From assembly GCA_020634115.1 (NCBI GenBank), contig JACKCH010000015.1:62001-126000 (forward strand): DNA of 64,000 nt, written 5' to 3'. Position numbers and translations under genes: made by a program. The number at the start of each line of letters is the position of its first letter. Positions within the stretch are counted from its first letter, which is position 1. The notes beneath the pieces are model-generated. The model worked only from the letters and a program-made list of their open reading frames with translations, was not told the origin of the DNA and searched no databases. Shown piece after piece: positions 16,506 through 25,620 of the stretch. Source of the DNA: Anaerolineaceae bacterium (GTDB lineage: Bacteria; Chloroflexota; Anaerolineae; Aggregatilineales; Phototrophicaceae).

Positions 16506-17405
16506 TTAGATTTCGTCCGCTTCGTCAATTTCCGCGCTGCGCTGTATCACTTCGGGCTTGAGCGGTGTCTGGTTTTCCTCATGAACACCTTCCCGTAATT
16601 CATTCACTGCCTGGTCATCTTCGAACTCACGGAGTTCATGCTCCAGTCGCTCCAATTCATCGCCGCCGGACATCATGTGAATCATTTCCTCGCGGGAAAG
16701 CTCCGTTTTAGTGAACGTCCCCAGCGTGCGCCCGCGTTTGAGAATGGTGAACCGGTTGCCGATGGGATAGGCATGGTGCGGATTATGGGTGATAAAGATC
16801 ACACCGATGCCTCGTGCCCGCGCCTGAGCGACATAGCGTAGCACCGTGCCAGCCTGCTTGACCCCCAGCGCCGAGGTGGGTTCATCCAGAATCAGCACTT
16901 TCGCGCCAAAGTAGACCGCCCGCGCGATGGCAACCGACTGCCGCTCGCCGCCGGAAAGTGTGCCGACGGGTTGATCGGGGTCACGGACATCAATCCCCAT
17001 TTTTGCCAGTTCTTCACGAGCGATATGGTTGGCTTTATTAACATCAAAAAATTTCATCGGGCCAAGGCGGGTGGTCGGTTCACTGCCCATGAAGAAGTTC
17101 CGCGAGATGCTCATTAACGGAATCATCGCCAGGTCTTGATAAACCGTTGCAATACCGGCATCCAGCGCGTCACGCGGCGAATCGAAGTCCACCGGGCGTC
17201 CTTCAAAGAGATATTCACCGGATGAGGGTTTATGCACCCCGGACAGGGTCTTAATCAGCGTGGATTTCCCAGCGCCGTTATCACCCAACAGGCACATCAC
17301 CTCCCCGGCATAGAGCGACATGGATACCCCATTCAGGGCAATGACGGTGCCAAAGTGCTTGGAGATATCCCGAACTTCCAGAATAGGCGTTCTCTGTTCA
17401 GCCAT
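16506..17405 (-). CDS. sugar ABC transporter ATP-binding protein (single ABC domain, ribose/inositol type)
   Basis: This 299-residue ATPase has Walker A G-D-N-G-A-G-K-S-T near 40, signature L-S-G-G-E-R-Q near 147, Walker B V-L-I-L-D-E-P and H-loop T-H-N. RbsA-type ATPases usually have two ABC domains in about 500 residues. This one has a single domain followed by an acidic 60-residue tail (rich in E and D), as in some actinobacterial and chloroflexotal CUT2 systems. The ATG at 17405 begins one base after the stop of the permease gene, with GGAGGC inside that gene's end as ribosome site, so translation is coupled. It would power uptake with the permease and binding protein upstream. Confidence 0.9.
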   Translation of the reverse strand: MAEQRTPILEVRDISKHFGTVIALNGVSMSLYAGEVMCLLGDNGAGKSTLIKTLSGVHKPSSGEYLFEGRPVDFDSPRDALDAGIATVYQDLAMIPLMSISRNFFMGSEPTTRLGPMKFFDVNKANHIAREELAKMGIDVRDPDQPVGTLSGGERQSVAIARAVYFGAKVLILDEPTSALGVKQAGTVLRYVAQARARGIGVIFITHNPHHAYPIGNRFTILKRGRTLGTFTKTELSREEMIHMMSGGDELERLEHELREFEDDQAVNELREGVHEENQTPLKPEVIQRSAEIDEADEI

Positions 17406-17406
17406 G

Positions 17407-18486
17407 TCACTTTGCCTCCGACGCCCGTTTTCGGATAAAGTTGTTGACCAGCACGGCCACAATCAGCATCGCTCCCATAAACACCAGGAACCAGTCTGAA
17501 TCCACGCCGGTAAAGACGATGCCCTGCTGTACCATGCCGAAAATCAGCGCACCGAAAACAGCGCCAATCGCCGACCCATAACCACCGGTCAATAACGTGC
17601 CGCCAATAACAACAGCGATGATGGCAAAGAACTCTCTTTGTTCGCCGCGCAGGGTATCCGCCCCGTTGACGGAGATCACCTGAATGGTGGCAACCAGCCA
17701 GGCCGCCGCTGCGGTTAGCATAAAAAGGCCTATTTTCACTTTATCAACAGGAACACCCACATTGCGGGCGGCATTCTGATCACCACCAGCACCGAAAATC
17801 CAGTTGCCGATGGGGGTACGCAGCAGCACAATCGTGGCAATAGCCGCGATCACTAGCCACCAGATGATCGAAATCGGAAATTGGGCTTGCAAACCCCGCA
17901 CCGACGCGGGATCCGCGATATTGATCGTGCTGGCAAAAAGCGCCTGCACCTGATCGTAGCCTGGCATATCGCGCAGGCCACCGACCTGGGTGCGTCCCGT
18001 AATCAACCGCGTAAGGCCAATCGTCGCGCCACGAATGATGAACAATGAACCGAGTGTGATAATGAAAGATGGCAGCTTGGTTCGTACCACCAGGAGTCCA
18101 TTGAGCGCACCGATAATCAGCGAGATCACCAAAGCAACCACGATGGCAATCCACATATTCACCTGATACTCAACCGAGAGAATGGCGATAATCATGCCCG
18201 ACGACCCGATTAAAGACCCTACAGAGAGGTCGAACTCACCGCCGATCATGAGCAAGGCAACCGGAACGGCCAGAATACCGAGTTCGGCTGCGATTTCCAG
18301 GTAGGTTGCTGTACCGCGCAGGCTCAAAAACCCACGTTCGCCGGCGGCAATGGCGAAAAACACCCATACCAGTATTGCCCCTCCCACAGCGCCGAGTTCA
18401 GGCCGCCGCAGTAAGCGCTTCAGGATACTCTCCTGCTGCAGCCGTTCATCGCGCTTTTGAGGATTGGCATTTGTCGTTGAAGTCAT
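17407..18486 (-). CDS. sugar ABC transporter permease (RbsC/inositol family)
   Basis: This 359-residue permease has about eight to ten transmembrane helices. It includes the CUT2 permease segment G-G-E-F-D-L-S-V-G-S near 98 and the loop with G-G-D-Q-N-A-A-R-N-V-G-V-P, both typical of ribose, xylose and inositol exporters' inward counterparts in the RbsC/XylH family. A polar N-terminus of 35 residues precedes the first helix. ATG 18486 is chosen because the GTG 12 bases upstream would lie on the ribosome site. It is cotranscribed with the binding protein and ATPase. Confidence 0.9.
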   Translation of the reverse strand: MTSTTNANPQKRDERLQQESILKRLLRRPELGAVGGAILVWVFFAIAAGERGFLSLRGTATYLEIAAELGILAVPVALLMIGGEFDLSVGSLIGSSGMIIAILSVEYQVNMWIAIVVALVISLIIGALNGLLVVRTKLPSFIITLGSLFIIRGATIGLTRLITGRTQVGGLRDMPGYDQVQALFASTINIADPASVRGLQAQFPISIIWWLVIAAIATIVLLRTPIGNWIFGAGGDQNAARNVGVPVDKVKIGLFMLTAAAAWLVATIQVISVNGADTLRGEQREFFAIIAVVIGGTLLTGGYGSAIGAVFGALIFGMVQQGIVFTGVDSDWFLVFMGAMLIVAVLVNNFIRKRASEAK

Positions 18487-18552
18487 ATTAGTAAACACTC
18501 CTGTCTGGATATAATTTCGAGGGGGTTCTGCAGGAGTTTCCCCAATTTAAAC

Positions 18553-18584
18553 GAAAGGCGAGACCTAAGCAGACCCCGCCTTTC
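18553..18584 (-). terminator. attenuator hairpin between binding protein and permease genes
   Basis: GAAAGGCG and CGCCTTTC form a perfect 8-bp stem with a 16-base loop in the 122-base gap after the binding-protein gene. Such partial terminators keep the binding protein more abundant than the membrane parts. A weak T-run (CGTTT) follows on the minus strand. Confidence 0.55.
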
Positions 18585-18608
18585 ATCAACTGTCAGAACT
18601 GTTCAGTC

Positions 18609-19577
18609 TTAACGAGTGCCACGTGCGCTGTATTCAATAATCTGCGCGGCGGTATCCTGAGTCACAAATCCTGGGCCGGTCTGCACAACCAGGCTCCCGG
18701 GGGTGTCCAGGTTATCGAGGTACAGGTACATATAGATGATGCCCAGATAGCCCTGGGTGTACTGCTGCTGGTCAATGGCGAAGAGCATATTGCCATCGCG
18801 GATGGCCGCCAGTACGTCTGGTGACAGGTCAAAGGTCGCAACCTTGATCGTCCCCAGCAGGTCATTGTTGGTCAGCACAGCCAGCGCCGGAGCAGCGCCC
18901 GTCGGGCCAAGGGTGAAAATGGCATCAATGGTGGCGTCGGCGTCCAGCGCGGCTGAAATCCGGTTTTCGGCACCAGTCGGATCGCTGAGGTCAACAGCCA
19001 GCACCGTTACATTGGCACCTGCTTCGCTCATCGCATCGGTGAAGCCCTGGCAGCGCAGATCGAGCGCCACATTACCAACTTCCTGGTTCACGCACAGCGC
19101 GTTGGTGGCGCCTGCCGCAGCCATACGCTGACCACCACCGAAACCAGCTTCGTATTCGGTCTGGCCGACGTGGGCAATCACGCCCAAATCAGCAGCGACA
19201 TCACTACCGGAGTTGATGCTAATGACGGGGATGCCAGCGGCAATCGCGGCTTCGATTGAGGGGCCAAGGGCGTCCGGATCAGGATTGGAAACGATCAGAC
19301 CATCCGGTTGGCTGGCGACGGCGGCATCAATCAACTGGGACATGGCGACCATGTCGAAAGTGGGGGGCGCCTGATATTCAGTGGTGACACAGGCGAGATC
19401 CGCATCCGCCGCGTCCACACCGTTCTTAACGACTGACCAGAAGGGATCGCTGGCCTGACCGTGCGTAACGACCACGATACGGTAGACTGTGGCGCAATCC
19501 TGGGCAGCAACTGGCGTTGCAGCGAAAGCCACAGCCAGAAGACCAAACACCAACAAGACGGTTAAGAATTTCTTCAT
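18609..19577 (-). CDS. sugar ABC transporter substrate-binding protein (periplasmic binding protein, RbsB/inositol type)
   Basis: This 322-residue secreted protein has a signal peptide (M-K-K-F-L-T-V-L-L start, cleavage near A-A-Q-D at 26) and the two-lobed fold of ribose/galactose/inositol-binding proteins. The segments D-P-F-W-S-V-V-K-N-G near 46 and I-V-S-N-P-D-P-D-A-L near 90 are typical of family 4 sugar binders. AAGGAGC six bases upstream fixes the start. Its gene leads the operon. The adjacent iol-type genes point to inositol or an inositol derivative as ligand, but ribose-like sugars are not excluded. Confidence 0.88.
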   Translation of the reverse strand: MKKFLTVLLVFGLLAVAFAATPVAAQDCATVYRIVVVTHGQASDPFWSVVKNGVDAADADLACVTTEYQAPPTFDMVAMSQLIDAAVASQPDGLIVSNPDPDALGPSIEAAIAAGIPVISINSGSDVAADLGVIAHVGQTEYEAGFGGGQRMAAAGATNALCVNQEVGNVALDLRCQGFTDAMSEAGANVTVLAVDLSDPTGAENRISAALDADATIDAIFTLGPTGAAPALAVLTNNDLLGTIKVATFDLSPDVLAAIRDGNMLFAIDQQQYTQGYLGIIYMYLYLDNLDTPGSLVVQTGPGFVTQDTAAQIIEYSARGTR

Positions 19578-19682
19578 TTTAAAGCTCCTTATACCGATAA
19601 ATAGATCTTTGTTTTCATCCATTACAGCTACTTTCACAAACATGATGTTATGCAGTAGTTTTGGTAATAGATGATACTTGAA

Positions 19683-19711
19683 TATGTAACACCTTCAACA
19701 AATTTTGTCAA
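19683..19711 (-). promoter_or_regulatory. putative promoter of the sugar ABC operon
   Basis: On the minus strand TTGACA (19711-19706) and TACATA (19688-19683) have the ideal 17-base spacing and lie about 105 bases before the binding-protein start, leaving a moderately long leader. No operator palindrome is obvious. Confidence 0.5.
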
Positions 19712-19834
19712 CCGAACGAGGCTGGCTGGGGGCGTGCAAAACCTCTCAGCGAGTTTAGGCAACCCGCGCACAGACATCATTCTCGCGACACGACCACCCC
19801 ACTTGCACCGAACCCAATCTGATACTCTTGTGCG

Positions 19835-19992
19835 CGACACCTTCCCGCACCTGGCGCACGTCCTGCCCGCGCCGCTGGAAGAAGCAGAACCGGAAGGCTG
19901 ACCCCATCGGACCTACCCCCATTCATAATAGCTGTTGTATCCCCCCTGCATCGCCTCAACCCCGCCCGCAGGTAGAACTCAGTGCCAATACC
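19835..19992 (+). pseudogene. duplicated 3' end of a RACo-like gene plus flanking DNA
   Basis: The sequence reads C-A-(R)-D-T-F-P-H-L-A-H-V-L-P-A-P-L-E-E-A-E-P-E-G stop, nearly identical to the last 22 residues of the corrinoid activator at 6146-8122, and the similarity continues about 90 bases past the stop into the Toprim-like tail on the other strand (E-F-Y-L-R-A-G). Most differences inside the coding part are at third codon positions, as expected if both copies once evolved as genes. Nothing of the rest of the gene is present here. The whole 502-base gap 19578-20079 holds otherwise only the ABC operon promoter. Confidence 0.7.
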
Positions 19993-20079
19993 AACGAGCA
20001 TCTCGTTTGCACAGTTGTCAGTGAGGGGGTCGCATATCCACGAGAATAAGCCTTAATCTTTGGAGGTGTTTTCAACAAT

Positions 20080-20985
20080 TTACTGAGGCTGCCAAACAGG
20101 GCCAGTATCATCTGCCTCATCATGAGTTAGCTGGAGTTCACTCCCACTTGCATCCACTACAAATATATCGTAGTTATCTTGATTACGGTTTGAAGTGAAA
20201 ACCATCTGACTGCCATCTGGTGACCAAGAAGGGGCTACCACATCCGGTTCGAAATACTCAACCGTCTTCTGAGCCTCGCCATCAACTGATGCAGCCTGAA
20301 TTCCCTGGAATGTATTTCCTGAATAGGTTCCAAAAATCAGGGTATCGTCATCGCCTGGCAACCAGACTGGACAGTAATCATCGGTTAAACTGTCTGTGAT
20401 CTGGCTAACCTCAAGATTGTCAACTTGTATCACATAAATATCAAAACTTCCCTCCCGATTTGAGGAAAAAGCGATACGTTTTCCGTCTTGATCCCAGGAA
20501 GGGCACATATCCTCGGCATTATGATTGGTTAAATTCACCTGTTCACTACCATCTGCCTGCATCAGGTAGATTTCAGTGTTGAGATCACGAAACGACACAA
20601 ATGCAATGTGATTGCCATCCGGTGACCAGGCCGGAAACGCATCATATCCCGCATGGTTCGATAAATTGATAGGGGATGTGCCATCCGCCTTTATAACGTA
20701 GATTTCTTGGCTACCTTCAACAACACCTTCTCTCATAGATGTGAAAGCCAGATATTCTCCATCCGGCGACCAGGCAGGCGTATAGTCGTCACCTGCGCTA
20801 AAGGTTAAACGCCTCAAATTCGTGCCATCGCTGTTGATAGTGTAGATTTCAGCATTTCCATCCCGCCAGCTTGTGAATGCAATTAACTCAGCCATTGCAA
20901 GATCATCATTCTGAGTTTTAGCGTGTTCAAAGTTCAATAATAAAGTGACGGCAAGAATCATCAAAATTCTAAGCGAAACAGCCAT
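20080..20985 (-). CDS. secreted TolB-like beta-propeller protein
   Basis: This 301-residue protein has an N-terminal hydrophobic signal (residues 1-25) and about six PD40/TolB-type blades, each with the W-S-P-D-G-x-x-I/L-A-F pattern followed by an E-I-Y-V-I-x-x-D-G strand. TolB-like propellers bind peptides or proteins, and in Chloroflexota many such proteins are secreted with unknown partners. No enzymatic domain is attached. It is a single gene with lower GC than its neighbours, flanked by the relic of the RACo gene and by murQ transcribed the other way. Confidence 0.8.
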   Translation of the reverse strand: MAVSLRILMILAVTLLLNFEHAKTQNDDLAMAELIAFTSWRDGNAEIYTINSDGTNLRRLTFSAGDDYTPAWSPDGEYLAFTSMREGVVEGSQEIYVIKADGTSPINLSNHAGYDAFPAWSPDGNHIAFVSFRDLNTEIYLMQADGSEQVNLTNHNAEDMCPSWDQDGKRIAFSSNREGSFDIYVIQVDNLEVSQITDSLTDDYCPVWLPGDDDTLIFGTYSGNTFQGIQAASVDGEAQKTVEYFEPDVVAPSWSPDGSQMVFTSNRNQDNYDIFVVDASGSELQLTHDEADDTGPVWQPQ

Positions 20986-21319
20986 GAATCATCTCATTCC
21001 ACTAAATACTGATTTTGATTCTATCCACTGGCAAAACATGGCAATAGGCCTATACTGACACCCTTTGCACATTCCCGGTCTATCTGGATACTCGGCAGAT
21101 AATATACATCAGCCATTGAAAATTGCTAGGAATCATGTCGGAACAGCTAACCCGAAACAGGTGTCCTACGACGCGCCGCATTTGATACGTTGGAATGCAG
21201 ATGAAGTGTTTTGCGCCGCCCATTCCCCGCCCATACCGCGTGGCTATTTGATTCCCCTGATTTTCGTGATAGGCTTTCTCATTCATACAGACCCTGATCG
21301 TGGAGGCAGCGGGTTCATC

Positions 21320-22210
21320 ATGTTGACGGAGCAATCCAACCCCAGAACAACGCAAATTGACCAGTTATCCGCACTGGACATTGTGAAGATCATCAACGCG
21401 GAAGATCAACTGGTGGCGCAGGCGGTGGCAAAGGTGCTGCCGCAGATCGCGCAGGCAGTCCAGGCCATCGCGGAAGCCATCCGTGCCGGGGGACGACTCA
21501 TCTATGTCGGCGCTGGCACCAGTGGGCGTCTGGGTGTGCTGGACGCGGCGGAGTGTGTGCCGACCTTCAGCACGCCGCCGGAGATGGTGCAGGCGCTCAT
21601 CGCGGGGGGCGACAGAGCGATGACTCTGGCGATGGAAGGCGCAGAAGACAATCGCCAGGCCGCCAACGATGATCTGGATGCCATCGGGCTGACCGCTGCG
21701 GATGTGGTGGTCGGTATCGCCGCCAGCGGACGCACCCCTTACGTGCTGGCCGCGCTGGAAAAGGCGAATGCCCTCGGCTGCGTCACGGCGGGAGTCACCT
21801 GTAACGCACCCTCCGCGATTCTGGAAATCGCCCAGATTGGCATTGCCGTCCTGGTCGGCCCGGAGGTGATTTCCGGCAGCACGCGCATGAAAGCCGGGAC
21901 GGCGCAAAAGATGGTGCTTAACATGCTGAGTACCGCTGCGATGATCCGGTTAGGCAAGGTCTACGGCAACCTGATGGTGGACGTGCGCGTTACCAACGAA
22001 AAACTGGAGCAACGCGCCCGCCGTATTGTCGCCCGGTTGACCGGTCTGGACGAAAGCGCCGCTGGGGAACTGCTGCAAAATGCTGCTAACGAAGTCAAGA
22101 CGGCGATTGTCTGCCACCTACGGCAGGTCAGCCCCGCCGAAGCCCGTGCACTCCTCCGCGAGCAAAACGGCAGACTGCGCGCCGTGATTGGTACGGTTGG
22201 GGAAAATTGA
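21320..22210 (+). CDS. murQ: N-acetylmuramic acid 6-phosphate etherase
   Basis: This 296-residue SIS-domain lyase hydrolyses the lactyl ether of MurNAc-6-phosphate to GlcNAc-6-phosphate and D-lactate in peptidoglycan recycling. The family signature A-G-T-S-G-R-L-G-V-L-D-A-A-E-C near 62-76 and E-G-A-E-D-N near 103 with the catalytic glutamate are both visible, and S-G-S-T-R-M-K-A-G-T is present near 190. The ATG at 21320 gives the normal family length. An in-frame extension to 21065 is non-coding in character. AnmK follows 66 bases downstream, giving the two enzymes that process anhydro-muropeptides. Confidence 0.95.
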   Translation: MLTEQSNPRTTQIDQLSALDIVKIINAEDQLVAQAVAKVLPQIAQAVQAIAEAIRAGGRLIYVGAGTSGRLGVLDAAECVPTFSTPPEMVQALIAGGDRAMTLAMEGAEDNRQAANDDLDAIGLTAADVVVGIAASGRTPYVLAALEKANALGCVTAGVTCNAPSAILEIAQIGIAVLVGPEVISGSTRMKAGTAQKMVLNMLSTAAMIRLGKVYGNLMVDVRVTNEKLEQRARRIVARLTGLDESAAGELLQNAANEVKTAIVCHLRQVSPAEARALLREQNGRLRAVIGTVGEN

Positions 22211-22276
22211 TATTTCGCCAGATGGTTTTTTCTCCCGCCGGGGCGGGCTAAAGAGAGAACGGAAAAGTAGGCTACC

Positions 22277-23473
22277 ATGTTGATTATGGGTTTGATGTCC
22301 GGTACATCGGCAGATGGCATTGACGCCGCGCTCTGTGAAATTACGGGGTCGCCGCCTGCTATCACAGTGCGGATGGTTCATGCCGCCAGTTTCCCCTTTG
22401 CGGCGGACTTCCGGCACAAGATACACGCGGCCTGCTGGCCGGAGACGGGGCGGGTGGACGCCATCTGTCAACTGAATTTTGAATTAGGCGAACGGTTTGC
22501 CGGGGCTGCCCTGGATACCATCGCCGCCGCCGGGCTGACGCCTGACCAGATTGATCTGATCGGCTGTCACGGTCAGACCATCTGGCATCAGGTCGAGCCG
22601 GATGGCCGGGTGAGTGCCACGCTGCAAATTGTGGAAGGGGCAGTGCTGGCCGAACGTACCGGAATCACCATCATCAACAATTTTCGCACCCGCGATGTGG
22701 CCGCCGGGGGACAGGGTGCGCCGCTGACGAGCTATGCCGACTGGCTGCTGCTGCGTCACCCCCACCATTGGCGGGCGGTACAGAATATCGGCGGGATGGG
22801 GAATGTAACATTTCTGCCGCCGCTATCCGATACCCGCAGCCAGCCGTTGGCCTTTGACACCGGGCCGGGAAACGCGCTGATTGATGGGGCTGTCCTATTG
22901 CTCACTCAAGGCGCAATGGGCTGGGATGTGGACGGCGCGATGGCGGCTTCCGGCAAAATTGATGAGGAATGGCTGGAAGAACTGAGCCACCACCCCTATT
23001 ATGACCAACGCCCGCCCAAAACCACCGGACGGGAGCTTTTCGGCAGCGCGATGGCGGAAGCCCTGGTCGCGGAAGGCCAGAAACGCGGTCTGGATACCAA
23101 CACGATTGTGGCAACCATCACCACCCTGACAGCGGCCAGTATTGCCCGCGCTTACCGGGAGTACGCACCGGCTCCGGTGGCGGAGATTATCCTGGGTGGC
23201 GGCGGCAGGCATAACCCGGCGCTGGTCGGGATGCTGCAATCCATGCTGCCCGCTGCGGTGATACGGACTCACGAGGATATTGGCCTCGATAGTGACAACA
23301 AGGAAGCCCTGGTCTTTGCGCTGCTGGCGCACGAAACCTGGCACGCCCGCCCCGGCAGTATTCCCGCCCTGACTGGCACCCAGCATCCGGTGGTACTGGG
23401 GCAGATCACACCGGGGGACAATTATGCTGACCTGCTCCGCCGGACGTGGTTTGCTAACCGAGGTGAATCATGA
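22277..23473 (+). CDS. anmK: anhydro-N-acetylmuramic acid kinase
   Basis: This 398-residue ASKHA kinase opens and phosphorylates 1,6-anhydro-MurNAc to MurNAc-6-phosphate, the substrate of MurQ. The N-terminus G-L-M-S-G-T-S-A-D-G-I-D, the G-C-H-G-Q-T-I-W-H segment near 96 and F-D-T-G-P-G-N-A-L-I-D near 194 are diagnostic. Length fits the family (about 370-400). The following GNAT gene starts within its stop codon (ATGA). With MurQ this forms a compact recycling operon. Confidence 0.95.
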   Translation: MLIMGLMSGTSADGIDAALCEITGSPPAITVRMVHAASFPFAADFRHKIHAACWPETGRVDAICQLNFELGERFAGAALDTIAAAGLTPDQIDLIGCHGQTIWHQVEPDGRVSATLQIVEGAVLAERTGITIINNFRTRDVAAGGQGAPLTSYADWLLLRHPHHWRAVQNIGGMGNVTFLPPLSDTRSQPLAFDTGPGNALIDGAVLLLTQGAMGWDVDGAMAASGKIDEEWLEELSHHPYYDQRPPKTTGRELFGSAMAEALVAEGQKRGLDTNTIVATITTLTAASIARAYREYAPAPVAEIILGGGGRHNPALVGMLQSMLPAAVIRTHEDIGLDSDNKEALVFALLAHETWHARPGSIPALTGTQHPVVLGQITPGDNYADLLRRTWFANRGES

Positions 23474-23952
23474 ACCGTGAAACGCTCACGATACGCCCGA
23501 TGACGCCGGAGGACTTCCCGGCGCTGGCTGCCTGGATGGTCACGATTCCGCTCTGGCAGCGGTACGGGCTGGCGGCAGACCGGGTCACCGCCCAGTTTCA
23601 GGCCGCGCAAACCAGAGGTGAGATTCTCTTATCCGCCGACCATGAAGCAGCTGACATCCCCATCGGATTCGCCTGGTGTATCCCCACCGGGGCGTTTGGG
23701 CGTAGCGCCTACCTGCGGTTGATCGGCGTCCATCCCGACTATGCGGGCGATGGCGTCGGCGCTCGCCTGCTGGCACGAGTCGAAGCAGCGGCAGGAACGA
23801 CCAGTGATTCCCTGTTCTTGCTGGTTTCGGACTTCAACCAGGACGCGCAGCGTTTTTACCGCAAACACGGGTATCAGCAAGCGGGCAGCCTCGCGGATTA
23901 CGTCCTGCCCGGAGTCGCGGAGTTGATTTTCTGGAAACGGCTGCGCCCGTGA
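23470..23952 (+). CDS. GNAT-family N-acetyltransferase
   Basis: This 160-residue acetyl-CoA-dependent acyltransferase of the GNAT fold has the acetyl-CoA pyrophosphate loop G-V-H-P-D-Y-A-G-D-G-V-G-A-R-L-L (Q/R-x-x-G-x-G/A type) at about 84-99 and a C-terminal F-Y-R-K-H-G-Y motif. Its start overlaps the anmK stop by four bases, so it is translated with the muropeptide-recycling enzymes. An aminosugar or a peptide amino group would be a plausible acceptor, but GNAT substrates cannot be predicted from this sequence. Confidence 0.85.
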   Translation: MNRETLTIRPMTPEDFPALAAWMVTIPLWQRYGLAADRVTAQFQAAQTRGEILLSADHEAADIPIGFAWCIPTGAFGRSAYLRLIGVHPDYAGDGVGARLLARVEAAAGTTSDSLFLLVSDFNQDAQRFYRKHGYQQAGSLADYVLPGVAELIFWKRLRP

Positions 23953-23977
23953 GGGGGTAAACTTCCCTCTCACCTCC

Positions 23978-24169
23978 AGGGCGATTGCATCAAAATAGAA
24001 ATTCCGTATTGATATACGTTTCTGGCATTTTTTATCCCCTCTAAATCTCCCCGCCAGCAGGGGAGACTTGTTGGCCGCCGCAGGCCGACCCCCGCCCCGT
24101 TTGCGGGGAGGGACGGGGAGGGGTCAGAAAAGCCTATTTGCATAGAACAAATCTGATGCGATTGCCCTT
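23978..24169 (+). repeat. complete family A MITE-like element
   Basis: This 192-base element is bounded by AGGGCGATTGCATCA (23978-23992) and its imperfect inverse TGATGCGATTGCCCTT (24154-24169). Its core has two GC hairpins (TCTCCCCGCCAGCAGGGGAGA and CCCCGCCCCGTTTGCGGGG region). Right-half relatives lie at 30518-30655 and 37103-37277 and a left-half relative at 3846. It contains no coding frame, so a non-autonomous transposable element is the simplest reading. Confidence 0.75.
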
Positions 24170-24172
24170 CCC

Positions 24173-25597
24173 TCACCCCCGCCGGAGCAGCCAGGACTCG
24201 CGGATACTCCACACCACCACCGAGAGGAAAGCGAGACCGTAAATCACCAGGTAGATCACCAACGACGGGTTGGTACGCCATGCCAGCGCCGCGCCCCACA
24301 GGGCGTAGACAGCCAGCGCCGCTTCAATCCAAGTATTGGCGTCCAGATGCAGGGCGTAGCTGCTGGTTTGCCACTGTTGCACAAATTTAGGCGTCCGCTG
24401 GAAGGTCAAGCGCTGTCGCCCCAGGCTTTGCACGACTGCCCGCGTGTTGCTCCAGGCAATGCCGGTACTCAGTAGCAGCAGCACCGGGAAACCCAATAGC
24501 CGTTTCTTCCAATCTGTGTACAGTGCTTGCTGGCTGATGATATACACCAGCGGCGGCCCGACGCTGACGATGCCGAGCCAGCCGAGTGCGAGGTGGTTAA
24601 GTGACCGGGTGAGCACCAGCGGTGGGGTGAGCAGCAGCAGCAGCACCATGAGCGGGTGCGGCAAATACTGGCACAGGTGCAGTGTCGCCATAACCCGCTG
24701 CGAGACGGTGAAGCGGGAATGCCATAACGCCCCGAACTGTGCCCACAGAACCTGGGTGCTGCCGGTTGCCCAACGCGCTTGCTGCCGCTTGTAGGCGGTG
24801 ATCTGCGGTGGAAGTTCCCCCGGCACGACCACATCCGGCAGGTACAGCAGACGCCACCCGGCCAACTGCGCCCGGTAGCTCAGGTCAAGGTCTTCAGTGA
24901 GTGTTTCCGCCCGCCACCCACCTGCATCATGGATACAGGCTGTCCGCCACACCCCGCCCGAACCATTGAAACTCATCAACAGCCCGGCTCGGCTACGTGC
25001 GGTCTGTTCCACGACGAAATGCGCGTCCAGCGCCAGCGCCTGTCCCAGTGTCAGCGGGTTCGTAAATGGGTTGAGATGCCCCCACCGCGTCTGTACCATC
25101 CCCAGGGACGGATCAGCAACCAGATAGGGAATTGTCCGGCGCAGGAAGTCCGGCGGCGGCACAAAATCGGCGTCCAGCACCACCATGAATTCGGAATCAT
25201 GCTGCGCCATGCCATACACCAGCGCCCCGGCCTTATAATCTGTCCGCTGGTCACGGTGCAGGTACTGAATATTCATGCCCCCCTGCGCCAGGGATTGCGC
25301 GACCTGCCGGGCGATTTCCCCGGTATCATCGGTTGAATCGTCCAGGACTTGAATGCACAGGCGTTCACGTGGGTAATCCAACCGGGAGACAGCTTCTAAC
25401 AGGCGCGTAACCACATACCGCTCGTTATATATCGGCAGTTGAATAGTCACTTCCGGCCAGTTGGCAACGGTTGGGACGGGCTGGGCGTGATGGCGGGTGC
25501 GCCAGTAGATGAGCAGCAGCACCATCTCACTGGCGGCGTAAACCGCCAGCAGACAGGCGCTGAGGATGTAGATAAGCGTAATCAATGAAACCATCAT
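24173..25597 (-). CDS. family 2 glycosyltransferase (processive, cellulose synthase-like)
   Basis: This 474-residue membrane enzyme has an N-terminal helix, a GT-A domain with V-T-I-Q-L-P-I-Y-N-E near 50, D-D-S-T-D near 86, V-L-D-A-D-F (DxD-like) near 139 and the Q-x-x-R-W product-binding motif Q-Q-A-R-W near 272, then four to five C-terminal transmembrane helices. This architecture matches processive synthases of beta-linked polymers (BcsA/ceramide glucosyltransferase-like) and also polysaccharide synthases without a PilZ domain. The adjacent L,D-transpeptidase gene, 23 bases upstream, hints at a cell-envelope polymer. The 24000-24172 stretch downstream is repeat DNA. Confidence 0.85.
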   Translation of the reverse strand: MMVSLITLIYILSACLLAVYAASEMVLLLIYWRTRHHAQPVPTVANWPEVTIQLPIYNERYVVTRLLEAVSRLDYPRERLCIQVLDDSTDDTGEIARQVAQSLAQGGMNIQYLHRDQRTDYKAGALVYGMAQHDSEFMVVLDADFVPPPDFLRRTIPYLVADPSLGMVQTRWGHLNPFTNPLTLGQALALDAHFVVEQTARSRAGLLMSFNGSGGVWRTACIHDAGGWRAETLTEDLDLSYRAQLAGWRLLYLPDVVVPGELPPQITAYKRQQARWATGSTQVLWAQFGALWHSRFTVSQRVMATLHLCQYLPHPLMVLLLLLTPPLVLTRSLNHLALGWLGIVSVGPPLVYIISQQALYTDWKKRLLGFPVLLLLSTGIAWSNTRAVVQSLGRQRLTFQRTPKFVQQWQTSSYALHLDANTWIEAALAVYALWGAALAWRTNPSLVIYLVIYGLAFLSVVVWSIRESWLLRRG

Positions 25598-25620
25598 AGT
25601 GCCGAGTCGAGTGACTAGCC

